A stretch of DNA of 64,000 bases from an uncultured Cellulomonadaceae bacterium (GTDB taxonomy: Bacteria; Actinomycetota; Actinomycetes; Actinomycetales; Cellulomonadaceae), in the NCBI GenBank assembly GCA_947495165.1, contig CANLXM010000001.1:62001-126000 (forward strand). Direction: 5' to 3'. Both the position numbers and the translations under genes were made by a program. The notes under the pieces are model-generated. The model was not told the DNA's origin. It did no database searches and saw only the letters and a list, made by a program, of their open reading frames with translations. How positions within the stretch are numbered: the first letter of the stretch is position 1; each line of letters begins with the position of its first letter. This document shows positions 26,303-35,801 of this stretch, one piece after another.

Positions 26303-26794
26303 TCAGAACGGGGGCTCGTCGGCGAAAGCGCCGCCCGAGCCTGCCGCGGGGCCAGAGCTGGCCCACGGGTCGTTCTGCACGGGGCCGGACGTTGCGCCGA
26401 AGCCGCCACCGCCACCGCCGCCACCCGAGCGCTGGGCGCGGGTGACCTTGGCGGAGGCGTAGCGCAGGGAGGGACCGATCTCGTCCACCTGCAGCTCGAC
26501 GACGGTGCGCTTCTCACCCTCGCGGGTCTCGTACGAACGCTGGACCAGACGGCCCTGCGCGATCACGCGAGTGCCCTTGGTCAGGGACTCCGCCACGTTC
26601 TCGGCCGCCTCGCGCCACAGCGAGCAGCGCATGAACAGCGTGTCGCCGTCCTTCCACTCGTTGGACTGACGGTCGAACGTGCGTGGCGTCGACGCGATCG
26701 TGAAGTTGGCGACCGCGGCACCCGACGGGGTGAAGCGCAGCTCTGGGTCCCCGGTCAGGTTCCCGACCACCGTGATGACAGTCTCACCAGCCAT
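26303..26794 (-). CDS. ssb: Single-stranded DNA-binding protein
   Basis: A 163-residue SSB: OB-fold at about 1-110 ([27 protein letters not shown], then [30 protein letters not shown]), a Gly-rich linker, and the acidic tip DEPPF that recruits replication partners. Sits in the conserved rpsF-ssb-rpsR-rplI order, 66 bp after rpsF. Confidence 0.98.
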   Translation of the reverse strand: MAGETVITVVGNLTGDPELRFTPSGAAVANFTIASTPRTFDRQSNEWKDGDTLFMRCSLWREAAENVAESLTKGTRVIAQGRLVQRSYETREGEKRTVVELQVDEIGPSLRYASAKVTRAQRSGGGGGGGGFGATSGPVQNDPWASSGPAAGSGGAFADEPPF

Positions 26795-26860
26795 GCCGAC
26801 TCCTTCGATGTTCGTACGGGCCCCGCCCGGCGTGCACCGGTACGGGGGTGAAGCGAGAGA

Positions 26861-27232
26861 TCAGGAGTCGGCCGGCTCGGCCGACTCGTCCGTGGCAGCG
26901 GCCTCGGCCGCGGCAGCCTCGGCAGCGAGGCGAGCAGCCTCGACGCGGAGGATCTTGGTCCGCAGGACGACCTCGTTGAGGCCGAGCTGACGGTCCAGCT
27001 CCTTGGCCGTGGCGGGCGTGGCGGTGAAGTTCACCACCGCGTAGATGCCCTCGGACTTCTTCTGGATCTCGTAGGCAAGACGACGGCGACCCCAGATGTC
27101 GACCTTGTCGACAGAACCACCCTCGGTCGTGATGACCGTGAGGTACTTGTCGAGGGACGGAGCGACCGTGCGCTCTTCGATCTCGGGATCGAGGATGATC
27201 ATCAACTCGTACTGACGCAGGCTCATACCCAC
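26861..27232 (-). CDS. rpsF: 30S ribosomal protein S6
   Basis: A 123-residue S6 with the conserved beginning [17 protein letters not shown] (here from residue 5) and [22 protein letters not shown]. The C-terminal 25 residues are an Ala/Glu-rich acidic tail, common in actinobacteria. Ribosome-binding site AGGAGGTG before the ATG. First gene of the operon; its 5' region contains a TAGTCT -10 candidate. Confidence 0.98.
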   Translation of the reverse strand: MGMSLRQYELMIILDPEIEERTVAPSLDKYLTVITTEGGSVDKVDIWGRRRLAYEIQKKSEGIYAVVNFTATPATAKELDRQLGLNEVVLRTKILRVEAARLAAEAAAAEAAATDESAEPADS

Positions 27233-27354
27233 CTCCTATGGACTCAAGACGGCCACGGGACTTCCGTGACAGGAGGGTTGCAGCGTCGCTGTGGGATTCC
27301 CCCGAGACGCGATCCCGATAGGCGGGCGCGGCGGCGAGGGCACAGCAGTGGCCC

Positions 27355-27360
27355 AGACTA
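27355..27360 (-). promoter_or_regulatory. Candidate -10 of the rpsF operon
   Basis: TAGTCT on the minus strand in the 181-bp gap between the PBP gene stop and rpsF, giving a leader of about 120 nt. No convincing -35. The leader has a small hairpin (CACGG/CCGTG about 27250-27268). I cannot show that it is the known S6:S18 autoregulatory motif. Confidence 0.35.
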
Positions 27361-27413
27361 CCAGCGAGCGGACGCGGCGCTCGCACGATCCACAGGGCAC
27401 GGCTGGGTGGGGC

Positions 27414-29822
27414 TCACGCCTCGCCGCGCGGGGGCGTGGACGGCTCGGCCCTGCCCGGTGCCGCCTCGGGCTCCTCGCTCGGATCTGCCGAGGGCTCGCT
27501 CGAGGGCTGCTCGGGCTCCTCGGGCTCCTCGGGCTGCTCCGGCTCCTCGGGCTCCGGGGACTGAGGAGGATCGGGCGGACCGGCGGAGACGATCAGGACG
27601 ATGCTCGAGCCCTCGGGCACCTCGGTGCCCTCTCCAGGCTCGACGCGGATGACCGTGCCCACGGGCTGGTCGCCCGGCTCGGTGCGCACGACCGGTTCGA
27701 GGCCGGCATCGATCAGCGCCGCGCGCGCAGCCTCCTCCGAGCTGCCGACCAGGCCCGACGGCACCGTCGGGTTCGCCGGCTCCTCGGTGGTCTCCTCGTC
27801 GGTGGGCTCCTCGGACGGCTCCTCGCTCTCCTCGGGGCTCGGCGTCGACTCCGGCTCGGGTCGTTCCGGCTCCGGGCGGTCAGGGAACTCGAGCACCTCG
27901 GCGCCGTCGAGCGCCGCGCTCATGTAGGACGTCCACAGCTCGACCGGCACGCTGCCACCGGTGATCTGCTCGTAGCCCCCGAACGGAGTGATCGGCTCCT
28001 GCTTACCGCCCTCGCCCTTCTGGGCGAGCATCACGGCCGTGGAGAGCTGCGGGGTGTAGCCCACGAACCAGGCGGACCGGTTGGCGTTCGACGTCCCGGT
28101 CTTGCCGGCGACGGGTCGGTCGAGGGCCTGGGCTGGCTCGCCCGACCCGTTCTCGACCACCTGCGTGAGCGCGTAGGTCGCCTCCGCCATGACGTCCGCC
28201 TCGAACACGCGGTCGACGAGGTCCCCACCGGTGTAGACGACGCCTCCGTCGAGGTCGGTCACCGACTCCACGATGTAGGGCTCGGCGTGCTCGCCCTGCG
28301 CGGCGAACGTCGCGTACGCCTCCGCCATGTCGACCGTGTGCACCTGGGCGACACCGAGCACGTTGGACAGCACCGGCTCGAAGTCGCCGCTGTCCTCGGG
28401 GATGCCAGCGCGGACGGCGACGTCGCGCGTGGCCTCCGGGGTCACCTCCTGGTTGAGATCGACGTAGGCGGTGTTGACCGACTGCTCGGTCGCCTTGAGC
28501 AACGAGACCCAGCCCGGGCTGTAGTTGCCGAAGTTGTTGACGGGCTTCTTGAAGCCGTCGAAGCTGCGACCGGTACGTCCGTCGTAGGTGTCGTCGAGAG
28601 TGATGCCGTCCTCGAGCGCCGCGACGAGAGTGAAGGGCTTGAACGTCGAGCCGGCCTGCGCGGTGTCCTGCGTCGCGGCGTTGAGCTGGACCGTGACGTA
28701 GTCCTTACCGCCGTACATCGCGCGGATCGCCCCGGTGCCGGGCTCGATCGACACGACCGCCGTCGTCAGGTTGTCCGGGGCGTCCTCGGGCATCTCCTCG
28801 GCGATCGTCTTCTCGACCGCCTTCTGCATCTTCGGGTCGATCGTCGTGACGATCCTGAGGCCGCGCGTGGCGAGCTCACCCTCGGTGACGGGAGCCTTCT
28901 CGAGCACCTCGGCGCGCGCCTCCTCGAGCAGGTAGCCGGTCGGCCCTCCCAGCGAGTCGGACTTCTCCACCTCGATGGTCTCCGGGTACTCGAGCGCGTC
29001 GCGCTCGGCCTGAGTCAGGGCGCCGGTGGCGACCATGCCGTCCAGGACGTAGTTCCAGCGCTGCTCGGCCTTCTCGGGGCTGACGCGCGGGTCCCACGCG
29101 CTCGGCGCGGGGATCACTCCCGCGATCAGGGCGCCCTGCGCGACCGTGAGCTCCGACGCGGGCACGCCGAAGTACGCCTGCGCCGCCGTCTCGATGCCGT
29201 AGGCGCCGCGGCCGAAGTAGATGGTGTTCAGATAGTTCGCGAGGATCGTGTCCTTGTCCTGCGACTGCGCGAGCTTGACCGCGAGCAGAGCCTCCTGGAA
29301 CTTGCCGACGTAGTCCTTGGTCGTGCCCAGGTAGTAGCGCTCGGCGTACTGCTGGGTGATCGTCGACCCGCCCTGCTGGTCGCCCCCGCGGATGTTGACC
29401 CAGAAGGCCCGGGCGATGCCCGTCGGCGAGATCCCGGCGTTGTCGTAGAACGTGCGGTCCTCGGCGGCGACGACGGCGTCCTTGACGTGCGTGGGGATGA
29501 CGTCCGCGTCCACGATCACGCGGTTGACCTCGCTGAACCGGCCCATCTCCGTCTTGCCGTCGGAGTAGTAGACGGTCGTGACCTGCGCCTCGGTGAACTC
29601 ATCGGCCTCGGGGATGTCGGTCGTCACGTACGCCGTCGCGACGATCCCGATCCCGAGCGCCACCAGGAAGAGGAAGGACCCGACGACGAACCGCCACGAC
29701 GGCACCCAGCGGTGCACCGGTCCCTTGCCTGCGCGCGGGTAGTTCCACCACCGGCGCTTTGCAGGCGCAGTCGTCTTGCGAGCGCCGCCCCGGGGCGCGC
29801 TCGTCGTCCTCGAACCTGCCAC
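27414..29822 (-). CDS. Class A penicillin-binding protein with PASTA domain (PonA type)
   Basis: An 802-residue bifunctional peptidoglycan synthase. A basic cytoplasmic tail is followed by a membrane anchor at about 43-65. The GT51 glycosyltransferase has catalytic Glu121 in EDRTFYDNAGIS, then GGSTITQQYAER. The transpeptidase has the SxxK motif at Ser392 (STFK), SVN, and KTGT at 574. A C-terminal PASTA domain (about 695-760: VPSGLVGSSEEAARAALIDAG) is flanked by two Pro/Glu/Ser-rich acidic linkers, one before it and one forming the tail. PASTA may sense muropeptides or help localisation. GTG start with AAGGGTGG. It lies next to the PadR-ino1 pair, as ponA1 does in mycobacteria. Confidence 0.95.
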   Translation of the reverse strand: MAGSRTTSAPRGGARKTTAPAKRRWWNYPRAGKGPVHRWVPSWRFVVGSFLFLVALGIGIVATAYVTTDIPEADEFTEAQVTTVYYSDGKTEMGRFSEVNRVIVDADVIPTHVKDAVVAAEDRTFYDNAGISPTGIARAFWVNIRGGDQQGGSTITQQYAERYYLGTTKDYVGKFQEALLAVKLAQSQDKDTILANYLNTIYFGRGAYGIETAAQAYFGVPASELTVAQGALIAGVIPAPSAWDPRVSPEKAEQRWNYVLDGMVATGALTQAERDALEYPETIEVEKSDSLGGPTGYLLEEARAEVLEKAPVTEGELATRGLRIVTTIDPKMQKAVEKTIAEEMPEDAPDNLTTAVVSIEPGTGAIRAMYGGKDYVTVQLNAATQDTAQAGSTFKPFTLVAALEDGITLDDTYDGRTGRSFDGFKKPVNNFGNYSPGWVSLLKATEQSVNTAYVDLNQEVTPEATRDVAVRAGIPEDSGDFEPVLSNVLGVAQVHTVDMAEAYATFAAQGEHAEPYIVESVTDLDGGVVYTGGDLVDRVFEADVMAEATYALTQVVENGSGEPAQALDRPVAGKTGTSNANRSAWFVGYTPQLSTAVMLAQKGEGGKQEPITPFGGYEQITGGSVPVELWTSYMSAALDGAEVLEFPDRPEPERPEPESTPSPEESEEPSEEPTDEETTEEPANPTVPSGLVGSSEEAARAALIDAGLEPVVRTEPGDQPVGTVIRVEPGEGTEVPEGSSIVLIVSAGPPDPPQSPEPEEPEQPEEPEEPEQPSSEPSADPSEEPEAAPGRAEPSTPPRGEA

Positions 29823-29981
29823 GGTCCACCCTTCTCGACTCCATCGAACACCTGAACAGTAAGCGGTCTCGTGCGCGCTCGCCGCGAGGTGAGGGGGTTC
29901 TCACGCGTGAGCCCGGCCTCTTCACAGGACCCCCACGCCCCCGACGCGGGGCCTTCCCCGAGGGCGCTGCGGCGAGCGTGC

Positions 29982-30036
29982 TTGCTGCCTGACGCATATC
30001 GACCTAACCTGTCGATGTATCGGTTCGATACATCGA
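29982..30036 (+). promoter_or_regulatory. padR-ino1 promoter with PadR operator
   Basis: -35 TTGCTG (29982-29987), 17-bp spacer, -10 TAACCT (30005-30010). Immediately downstream is an 11-bp perfect inverted repeat, TCGATGTATCG-GTT-CGATACATCGA (30012-30036), containing the ATGT...ACAT arrangement typical of PadR sites. Bound PadR would sit on the transcription start, so this is probably autorepression that also sets ino1 expression. Confidence 0.75.
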
Positions 30037-30062
30037 ACTGCAGTCGACCGTGAGGAGGGGAT

Positions 30063-30752
30063 GTGCGGAGCCGCTCTGAGGTGCTCACCACCGCCATCCT
30101 CGGCATCCTCAACGAGTCGCCGCTGCACGGCTATGAGCTGCGCAAGCGGCTCAACGTCATGCTCGGCTCCTTCCGCGCGCTGTCGTACGGCTCGCTGTAC
30201 CCCAGCCTCAAGGCGCTCGTCGGCCGAGGGCTGATCTCGGCGTCGGACTCCGCGGACGCTCCGCCGCACGCCCTCGCGGGCAAGCGCGCACGGATCGTCT
30301 ACGAGCTCACGGCTGACGGCAAGGAGTACCTCCAGGACGTCCTCGCGACGTCGGGGCCCGCAGCCTGGGAGGACGAGAGCTTCGACGTCCGGTTCGCGTT
30401 CTTCGCACAGACCGACGCGGAGACCCGGATCCGGATCCTCGAGGGGCGACGGACCCGCCTGGCGGAACGTCTGGAGCTGGTCCGTGAGAGCGCGGCTCGC
30501 ACCCGCGAGCGCCTCGACGAGTACACCCTCGAGCTGCAGCGGCACGGCCTGGAGCAGGTCGAGCACGAGGTGCGTTGGCTGGACGGCCTGATCGACGTCG
30601 AGCGTGGCCGTGGCCGCGCGACGACGCCGGGCGGCCCCGCAGGCGCACGGAGCACCACGAGCACCAGCGGGGGCGACGTCTCCGCTGCGCACACCGAGAC
30701 AACCGGCGACGGCGACAAGCGCCCCGCCACTGAGAATGAGGAGCGAGGATGA
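30063..30752 (+). CDS. PadR family transcriptional regulator
   Basis: A 229-residue PadR regulator. The N-terminal winged helix has the family opening [18 protein letters not shown] and the [18 protein letters not shown] recognition region; the middle is a long helical dimerisation segment; the last 40 residues are low-complexity Gly/Thr/Ser. Strong GAGGAGGGG ribosome-binding site before the GTG. Its stop overlaps the ino1 ATG (ATGA), so it is co-transcribed and coupled with inositol phosphate synthase. The same PadR-ino1 pairing occurs in Mycobacterium tuberculosis (Rv0047c-Rv0046c). Confidence 0.93.
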   Translation: MRSRSEVLTTAILGILNESPLHGYELRKRLNVMLGSFRALSYGSLYPSLKALVGRGLISASDSADAPPHALAGKRARIVYELTADGKEYLQDVLATSGPAAWEDESFDVRFAFFAQTDAETRIRILEGRRTRLAERLELVRESAARTRERLDEYTLELQRHGLEQVEHEVRWLDGLIDVERGRGRATTPGGPAGARSTTSTSGGDVSAAHTETTGDGDKRPATENEERG

Positions 30753-31840
30753 CCTCCATCCGCGTCGGAATCGTCGGCGTCGGCAACTGTGCCGCATCGC
30801 TGGTCCAGGGCGTTCACTACTACCGCGACGCCACGCCTGACACGACCGTGCCGGGCCTGATGCACGTGACGTTCGGCCCGTACCACATCTCCGACATCGA
30901 GTTCGTGGCGGCGTTCGACGTCGACGCGAAGAAGGTCGGCTTCGACCTCTCCGAGGCGATCGTCGCGAGCGAGAACAACACGATCAAGATCACGGACGTC
31001 CCGCCGCTCGGCGTGACCGTCCAGCGTGGCCACACGCTCGACGGCCTCGGCAAGTACTACTCCGAGACGATCGAGGAGTCGGACGCGCAGGCGGTCGACA
31101 TCGTGCAGGCGCTCAAGGACGCCGCGGTCGACGTCCTCATCTGCTACCTGCCCGTGGGCTCGGAGCAGGCGGCGAAGTTCTACGCGCAGTGCGCGATCGA
31201 CGCTGGCGTGGCGTTCGTCAACGCCCTGCCCGTGTTCATCGCGTCGGACCCCGAGTGGGCCGCGAAGTTCGAGGCTGCTGGCGTCCCGATCGTCGGCGAC
31301 GACATCAAGTCGCAGGTCGGCGCCACGATCACGCACCGCGTGATGGCGAAGCTGTTCGAGGACCGCGGCGTCACGCTGGACCGCACGTACCAGCTCAACG
31401 TCGGCGGCAACATGGACTTCAAGAACATGCTGGAGCGCGACCGCCTGGAGTCCAAGAAGGTCTCGAAGACCCAGGCCGTGACCTCGAACCTCGAGGGCGC
31501 TCTCGCCAACAAGACGAGCGACCGCAACGTGCACATCGGCCCGTCGGACTACGTCGCGTGGCTCGACGACCGCAAGTGGGCGTACGTGCGCCTCGAGGGT
31601 CGCGCGTTCGGTGAGGTTCCCCTGAGCCTCGAGTACAAGCTCGAGGTCTGGGACTCGCCCAACTCGGCCGGCATCATCATCGACGCCCTGCGCGCCGCGA
31701 AGATCGCCAAGGACCGTGGGGTCGGCGGCCCGATCCTGTCGGCGTCGACGTACTTCATGAAGTCCCCGCCGGTGCAGATGGAGGACCAGAAGGGCCGTGC
31801 CCAGCTGGAGGCCTTCATCGCCGGTGACGCCGAGCGCTGA
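30749..31840 (+). CDS. ino1: Inositol-3-phosphate synthase
   Basis: A 363-residue myo-inositol-1-phosphate synthase of the short bacterial type. It converts glucose 6-phosphate to inositol 3-phosphate with NAD+, the first step to phosphatidylinositol and mycothiol in actinobacteria. NAD motif [16 protein letters not shown] at the N-terminus, then [42 protein letters not shown] and the catalytic Lys-bearing [12 protein letters not shown] and [20 protein letters not shown] regions. Coupled to PadR; a terminator lies about 120 bp after the stop. Confidence 0.97.
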   Translation: MTSIRVGIVGVGNCAASLVQGVHYYRDATPDTTVPGLMHVTFGPYHISDIEFVAAFDVDAKKVGFDLSEAIVASENNTIKITDVPPLGVTVQRGHTLDGLGKYYSETIEESDAQAVDIVQALKDAAVDVLICYLPVGSEQAAKFYAQCAIDAGVAFVNALPVFIASDPEWAAKFEAAGVPIVGDDIKSQVGATITHRVMAKLFEDRGVTLDRTYQLNVGGNMDFKNMLERDRLESKKVSKTQAVTSNLEGALANKTSDRNVHIGPSDYVAWLDDRKWAYVRLEGRAFGEVPLSLEYKLEVWDSPNSAGIIIDALRAAKIAKDRGVGGPILSASTYFMKSPPVQMEDQKGRAQLEAFIAGDAER

Positions 31841-31936
31841 GCCGAAGCGCAACGCAGGGTGAGTCCTGAGCTTGCGAAGGACTCGCCCGGAGTGGAGCGC
31901 AGGCTCAGCGCGACCAAGAAGACAGAGCGCTGAGCC
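31832..31936. repeat. Short element bounded by 12-bp direct repeats behind ino1
   Basis: GAGCGCTGAGCC occurs at 31832-31843 (covering the ino1 stop) and again at 31925-31936. The 81-bp stretch between contains a hairpin (GAGTCC/GGACTC around 31861-31884) and ends shortly before the terminator. The layout looks like a small insertion with a target duplication or a slippage duplication. Confidence 0.45.
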
Positions 31937-31958
31937 CCCAAACCCCGCACCGCCCCAG

Positions 31959-31990
31959 CAGCCCCGCCCGGATCCGTCCGAGCGGGGCTG
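31959..31990 (+). terminator. Terminator of padR-ino1
   Basis: 9-bp arms CAGCCCCGC and GCGGGGCTG with a 14-nt loop that itself contains the palindrome CGGATCCG, followed by TTTC. Confidence 0.75.
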
Positions 31991-32022
31991 TTTCGCGCAC
32001 GGGAGCGGGTACCGTGACGCCC

Positions 32023-33315
32023 GTGACCGTCGCCTCCGAGCTGGGCCAGCTCCTCCGGCTCGAGCGGTTCCGCCGGCTGTTCGCGGTCCGTGTCGTGAGC
32101 CAGTCGGCGGACGGCCTGTTCCAGGTGGGCCTGGCGACGCTGTTCTTCTTCTCTCCCGAGCGTCAGACGTCGGCCGGGCAGGTGGCTGTCGCCTTCGCGG
32201 TGCTCCTCGCGCCGTTCACGATCGTCGGCCCGTGGGCGGGGGTGCTGCTGGACCGGTGGCGCCGTCGTCAGGTCCTGGTCGTGGCGAACGTGGTGCGCGC
32301 GGTGCTGTGCGGGGCGATCGTCGTCGTGATGGTCGCGACGCCGCCCGGCGAGCCGTTGGGTGCGTCCGTGTACGTGCTGGCGCTGGCGACACTGTCGGTG
32401 AACCGCTTCTTGCTTTCTGCGCTCTCGGCCGGGCTGCCGCGCGTGGTCGCGGGCCCGCTGCTGCTGACGGCGAACTCGCTGACGCCGACGCTGGGTGCGG
32501 TGGCGGCGGGGGTCGGCGCGGCGGGGGGCTTGGTCCTCGGCCTGGCGCTCCCGGAGGGCCGGGCGACCGACGCCGGGTCGGTGGCCGTGTCCGCGGTCGC
32601 GATGGCTGTGGCCGCGGTGCTCGCCTTGCGGTTGCGCGCGGACGAGCTGGGGCCGGAGCGAGGGGCCGTGGGGGCGCCTGCGGGTGTCCAGCTGCGCCGC
32701 GTGGGCCGCGACCTCGCCGACGGCGCGCGCCATCTTGCCGACCGGCGCACCCCGGGCCAGGCGCTGCTGGCGATGGCGCTGGGTAGGTTCCTGTTCGGGC
32801 TCGCGCTGGTGGCGTCGATCCTGGTGAGTCGTCAGATCCTCGCGGATCCCGCGGACACCACCGCTGGCCTGTCGACGTTCGCGCTGGTGGCGGCGGTCAC
32901 GGGGGTGGGTTTCGGTCTGGCTGTCGTCCTCACGCCGGTGCTGAGCCCGGCGATCGGCCCGCAGCGGTGGATCGCCGCGTGCTTGGGGCTGGGCGCGGTC
33001 GCGCAGGTGCTCCTGGTTCCCGAGCCGACGCTCGTCCTGGTGTGCGCGGCCGGGGGTCTGCTCGGGTTGTCGTCCCAGGCGGCAAAGATCGCGGTTGACA
33101 CGATCGTGCACCGGGACACCGCTGACGAGTTCCGTGGCCGGGCGTTCGCGCTCTACGACGTCCTCTACAACGCCGCGCTCGTGGGCGCCGCGGCCCTCGC
33201 CGCCCTCCTGCTTCCCGACGACGGGCACGCGCCTGCGCTGATGGTCGCCGTCGGTTTGGCGTACGCGGTGGGGGCGGTCCTCATGGCGTCGCGGGCTGCG
33301 CGCGAAACTCACTGA
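32023..33315 (+). CDS. MFS transporter, drug/siderophore exporter type
   Basis: A protein of about 430 residues with roughly 12 transmembrane helices of the major facilitator superfamily (enterobactin-exporter-like subgroup). It opens with a LLRLERFRRLFAVRVVSQSADGLFQVGLA helix 1 and has the motif-A loop LLDRWRRRQVLVVANVVRA between helices 2 and 3. Substrate unknown. A TACCGT element at 32010-32015 lies 7 nt before the GTG at 32023; an in-frame GTG at 32014 is the alternative start but overlaps that element. The 3' end overlaps the convergent phosphotransferase gene by 35 bp. Confidence 0.87.
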   Translation: MTVASELGQLLRLERFRRLFAVRVVSQSADGLFQVGLATLFFFSPERQTSAGQVAVAFAVLLAPFTIVGPWAGVLLDRWRRRQVLVVANVVRAVLCGAIVVVMVATPPGEPLGASVYVLALATLSVNRFLLSALSAGLPRVVAGPLLLTANSLTPTLGAVAAGVGAAGGLVLGLALPEGRATDAGSVAVSAVAMAVAAVLALRLRADELGPERGAVGAPAGVQLRRVGRDLADGARHLADRRTPGQALLAMALGRFLFGLALVASILVSRQILADPADTTAGLSTFALVAAVTGVGFGLAVVLTPVLSPAIGPQRWIAACLGLGAVAQVLLVPEPTLVLVCAAGGLLGLSSQAAKIAVDTIVHRDTADEFRGRAFALYDVLYNAALVGAAALAALLLPDDGHAPALMVAVGLAYAVGAVLMASRAARETH

Positions 33316-34201
33316 GCGCTGCTTCTGCCTGCGCGGAGAAGAGAGCCGGCCCGGACACGCTCGCTGCGCACGCCCAGGCGGCGACGAGGAGCTGGCGTGC
33401 CCGCAGCATCGGGGCTAGCTCGGCGTCGGAGGGTTCGGGCATGCCGCGCGCACGGGCGTAGGCCGCGAGCGCCGCGCGTCCGTCGGTCGCGCGGGAGCGT
33501 CGCAGGGTCGCGAGGTCCCACAGCACGGGCGCGCGGCAGACTTCTTCGAGGTCGAGCCAGAGCCATCGGTCTGCGGAGCGCACGAGGTTGCCGGGGTGGG
33601 CGTCGCCGTGCACGACGACGAGCGGCTGGTCGGTGACGGCGTCGGCCATGAGGGCGACCACGTCGGTGTGCTCGTCGCGCAGCATCGTCATGTCGGTGTC
33701 GTCGAGCGTGCCGGCCCGTGCGAGGACGTCGAGGCAGGAGGCCGTCTGCTCGAGCACGGGGGCGAGCACGGGCAGGGTGGCGGCGACGTCGTCGGGCAGG
33801 CGCTCGCTCGCTTCGTGCAGGCGCGCGAGCGCGAGCCCGGTCTCGGCGGGCGTCGGGCGCTGCGGATCGTCACCGGCGTCCTCCCAGAGGGACACGACAA
33901 CGCGGCCGACGGCGTACGGGCCGGGGTCGACGACGCGGGCGGGCGCGACGACGTCGGCGCCCTCGTGAGCGAGCGCGCGGGCGACGGCCACCTCCCGGGC
34001 GTACCAGGCGGCGGGGTCGGCGCGCACGGCGGCCGTGTGCGTCGAGGCGCGCGCCACGAGGCCGGTCCCGTCGAGCCGGACGACGACGCTGCCCCCCTCG
34101 GCGACGACTTCCGAGGACGTGGGGGCGAAGCCCGCGCGCGCCACGACCGTCGCGATCGCGTCCACGGCGGTCGCGCGCAGGTCGTGGGGTGCCTGGCTCA
34201 C
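33281..34201 (-). CDS. Aminoglycoside phosphotransferase (APH) family protein
   Basis: A 306-residue kinase-fold protein. The catalytic motif is VVVHGDAHPGNLV (HGDxHxxN), followed by the metal-binding LDLEEV segment in place of the classical D-x-E. The N-lobe has GGSVVVRLDGTGLVARAS. Such proteins phosphorylate aminoglycosides, choline, homoserine or sugars; no substrate can be assigned. The GTG at 34201 overlaps the cca stop as GTGA, so it is coupled to tRNA nucleotidyltransferase. Confidence 0.85.
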   Translation of the reverse strand: MSQAPHDLRATAVDAIATVVARAGFAPTSSEVVAEGGSVVVRLDGTGLVARASTHTAAVRADPAAWYAREVAVARALAHEGADVVAPARVVDPGPYAVGRVVVSLWEDAGDDPQRPTPAETGLALARLHEASERLPDDVAATLPVLAPVLEQTASCLDVLARAGTLDDTDMTMLRDEHTDVVALMADAVTDQPLVVVHGDAHPGNLVRSADRWLWLDLEEVCRAPVLWDLATLRRSRATDGRAALAAYARARGMPEPSDAELAPMLRARQLLVAAWACAASVSGPALFSAQAEAALSEFRAQPATP

Positions 34202-35709
34202 TCCTGCTGGTCCGCCCACCAGGCCAGAAGCGCGGCGCGGGCTTCGTCGGGGGACATCGGGCCCTGCTCCATGCGGAGCTCGAGGAGGTGCTTGTACGCA
34301 CGACCGACCGTCGGCCCGGGCGTGATGCCCAGGATCTCCATGATCTGCTGCCCGTCGAGATCCGGCCGGATCGAGGCGATCTCCTCGCGCTCGGCGAGAT
34401 CGGCGATGCGCGCCTCCAGGGAGTCGTACGCAGCCGACAGGCGCTGCGCCTTGCGTCGGTTGCGCGTGGTGCAGTCGGCGCGGGTGAGCCGGTGCAGGCG
34501 CTCGAGCAGGGGTCCGGCGTCCGTGACGTAGCGCCGTACCGCGGAGTCGGTCCACTCGCCGTCGCCGTAGCCGTGGAACCGCAGGTGCAGCTCGACGAGG
34601 CGCGAGACCTGCGCGATGGTCTCCTTGTCGTACCGCAGCGCCTTGAGCCGCTTGCCGGTGAGCTTTGCGCCGACGAGCTCGTGGTGGTGGAAGCTCACGC
34701 CGCCGCCGGGCTCGAAGCGGCGCGTCGCGGGCTTGCCGCAGTCGTGCATGAGCGCCGCGAGCCGCAGCACGAGGTCAGGACCGGGCACGGGGCCGTCGGG
34801 GCCGGTCTCGAGGTCGATCGCCTGCGCGACGACCGTCAACGTGTGCTCGTAGACGTCCTTGTGGCGCTTGTGCTCGTCGACGGTCTGGCGCATCGCGTCG
34901 AGCTCCGGGAGCACGTGCGCCGCCAGCCCGGTGTCGGTGAGCACCGCGAGGCCCGGCCGGGGGTCGGCCGCGAGCAGCAGCTTGTCGAGCTCGGCGCGCA
35001 CGCGCTCCGCCGACACGATGGTGATGCGCTCGGCCATGGCCTCGATCGCCGCACGCGTCGTGGGCTCGACGTCGAACCCCAGCTGGGCAGCGAACCGTGC
35101 GGCACGCATCATCCGCAGGGGGTCGTCGTCGAACGACATCTGGGGCGCGATCGGCGTGCGGAGCAGCCCGGCGGCGAGGTCGCGCATCCCGTCGTGCGGG
35201 TCGACGAACGTCAGCGACGGCAGCCGCAGCGCCATCGCGTTCACCGTGAAGTCTCGCCGCGACAGGTCGCCGTCGAGCGTGTCCCCGAAGGTCACGAGCG
35301 GCTTGCGCGACGTCGGGTCGTACTCGTCCGAGCGGTAGGTCGTGATCTCGACGACGACCTCGGGAACCTCGCCCCGGGCGTGGCGCTTGGCGCCGATCGT
35401 GCCGAACTCCTTGCCGATGTCCCAGTGGGCGTCGCCCCAGGCGGCCAGGAGGGCCAGCGTCTGCTCCGGGCGCGCCGACGTCGCGAAGTCGAGGTCAGCA
35501 CTGACCCGCCCCAGGAAGGCGTCGCGCACGGGACCGCCGACGAGCGCGAGCTCGTGCCCGGCGTCGACGAACACCTGCCCGAGCTCGGCCGCCGCGGGCG
35601 CGATCTCCGTCAGGACGGTGAGCGCACGGCGCTGGAGAGCCGCGAGCGCGGCGTCGTCGACGGACGCGGTCGGTTCTGGGTGCTGTGCCACAACGTCCAA
35701 GCCTGCCAC
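34198..35709 (-). CDS. cca: CCA-adding tRNA nucleotidyltransferase
   Basis: A 503-residue class II nucleotidyltransferase with an HD domain. The head has LVGGPVRDAFLG and the catalytic DLDFAT, then RRDFTVNAMALRL and the DDPLRMMRAARFAAQLGF RNA/ATP recognition helix; the HD phosphohydrolase-type domain has the motif LMHDCGKP. It adds or repairs the 3' CCA of tRNA; poly(A) polymerase is the alternative specificity. Actinobacterial homologues (PcnA, Rv3907c) have the same domain order and the same divergent NUDIX neighbour. The GTG at 35709 follows GGGAG. Note that both tRNA genes in this window lack an encoded CCA. Confidence 0.93.
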   Translation of the reverse strand: MAGLDVVAQHPEPTASVDDAALAALQRRALTVLTEIAPAAAELGQVFVDAGHELALVGGPVRDAFLGRVSADLDFATSARPEQTLALLAAWGDAHWDIGKEFGTIGAKRHARGEVPEVVVEITTYRSDEYDPTSRKPLVTFGDTLDGDLSRRDFTVNAMALRLPSLTFVDPHDGMRDLAAGLLRTPIAPQMSFDDDPLRMMRAARFAAQLGFDVEPTTRAAIEAMAERITIVSAERVRAELDKLLLAADPRPGLAVLTDTGLAAHVLPELDAMRQTVDEHKRHKDVYEHTLTVVAQAIDLETGPDGPVPGPDLVLRLAALMHDCGKPATRRFEPGGGVSFHHHELVGAKLTGKRLKALRYDKETIAQVSRLVELHLRFHGYGDGEWTDSAVRRYVTDAGPLLERLHRLTRADCTTRNRRKAQRLSAAYDSLEARIADLAEREEIASIRPDLDGQQIMEILGITPGPTVGRAYKHLLELRMEQGPMSPDEARAALLAWWADQQE

Positions 35710-35789
35710 GCCACGCCACTCCCGGGCGCGCCGCCCTCCTCGGCCCGCCGCCGGGCCCGCCCACGGGCCCGTCCACGGGCGTCCTTCGT

Positions 35790-35795
35790 TACAGT
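35790..35795 (+). promoter_or_regulatory. -10 element of leaderless NUDIX operon
   Basis: TACAGT exactly 6 nt before the ATG at 35802, with no ribosome-binding site and no convincing -35. Confidence 0.5.
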
Positions 35796-35801
35796 GTCGT
35801 T

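Noticed and set aside
27250..27268. S6:S18 autoregulatory RNA motif in the rpsF leader
   Set aside because: Only a 5-bp hairpin is visible, and I cannot match the bulge and loop bases that define the motif; a covariance-model search would decide.
31841..31958. CRISPR-like or phage attachment repeat after ino1
   Set aside because: Only two copies of a 12-bp repeat and no tRNA, integrase or spacer pattern nearby.
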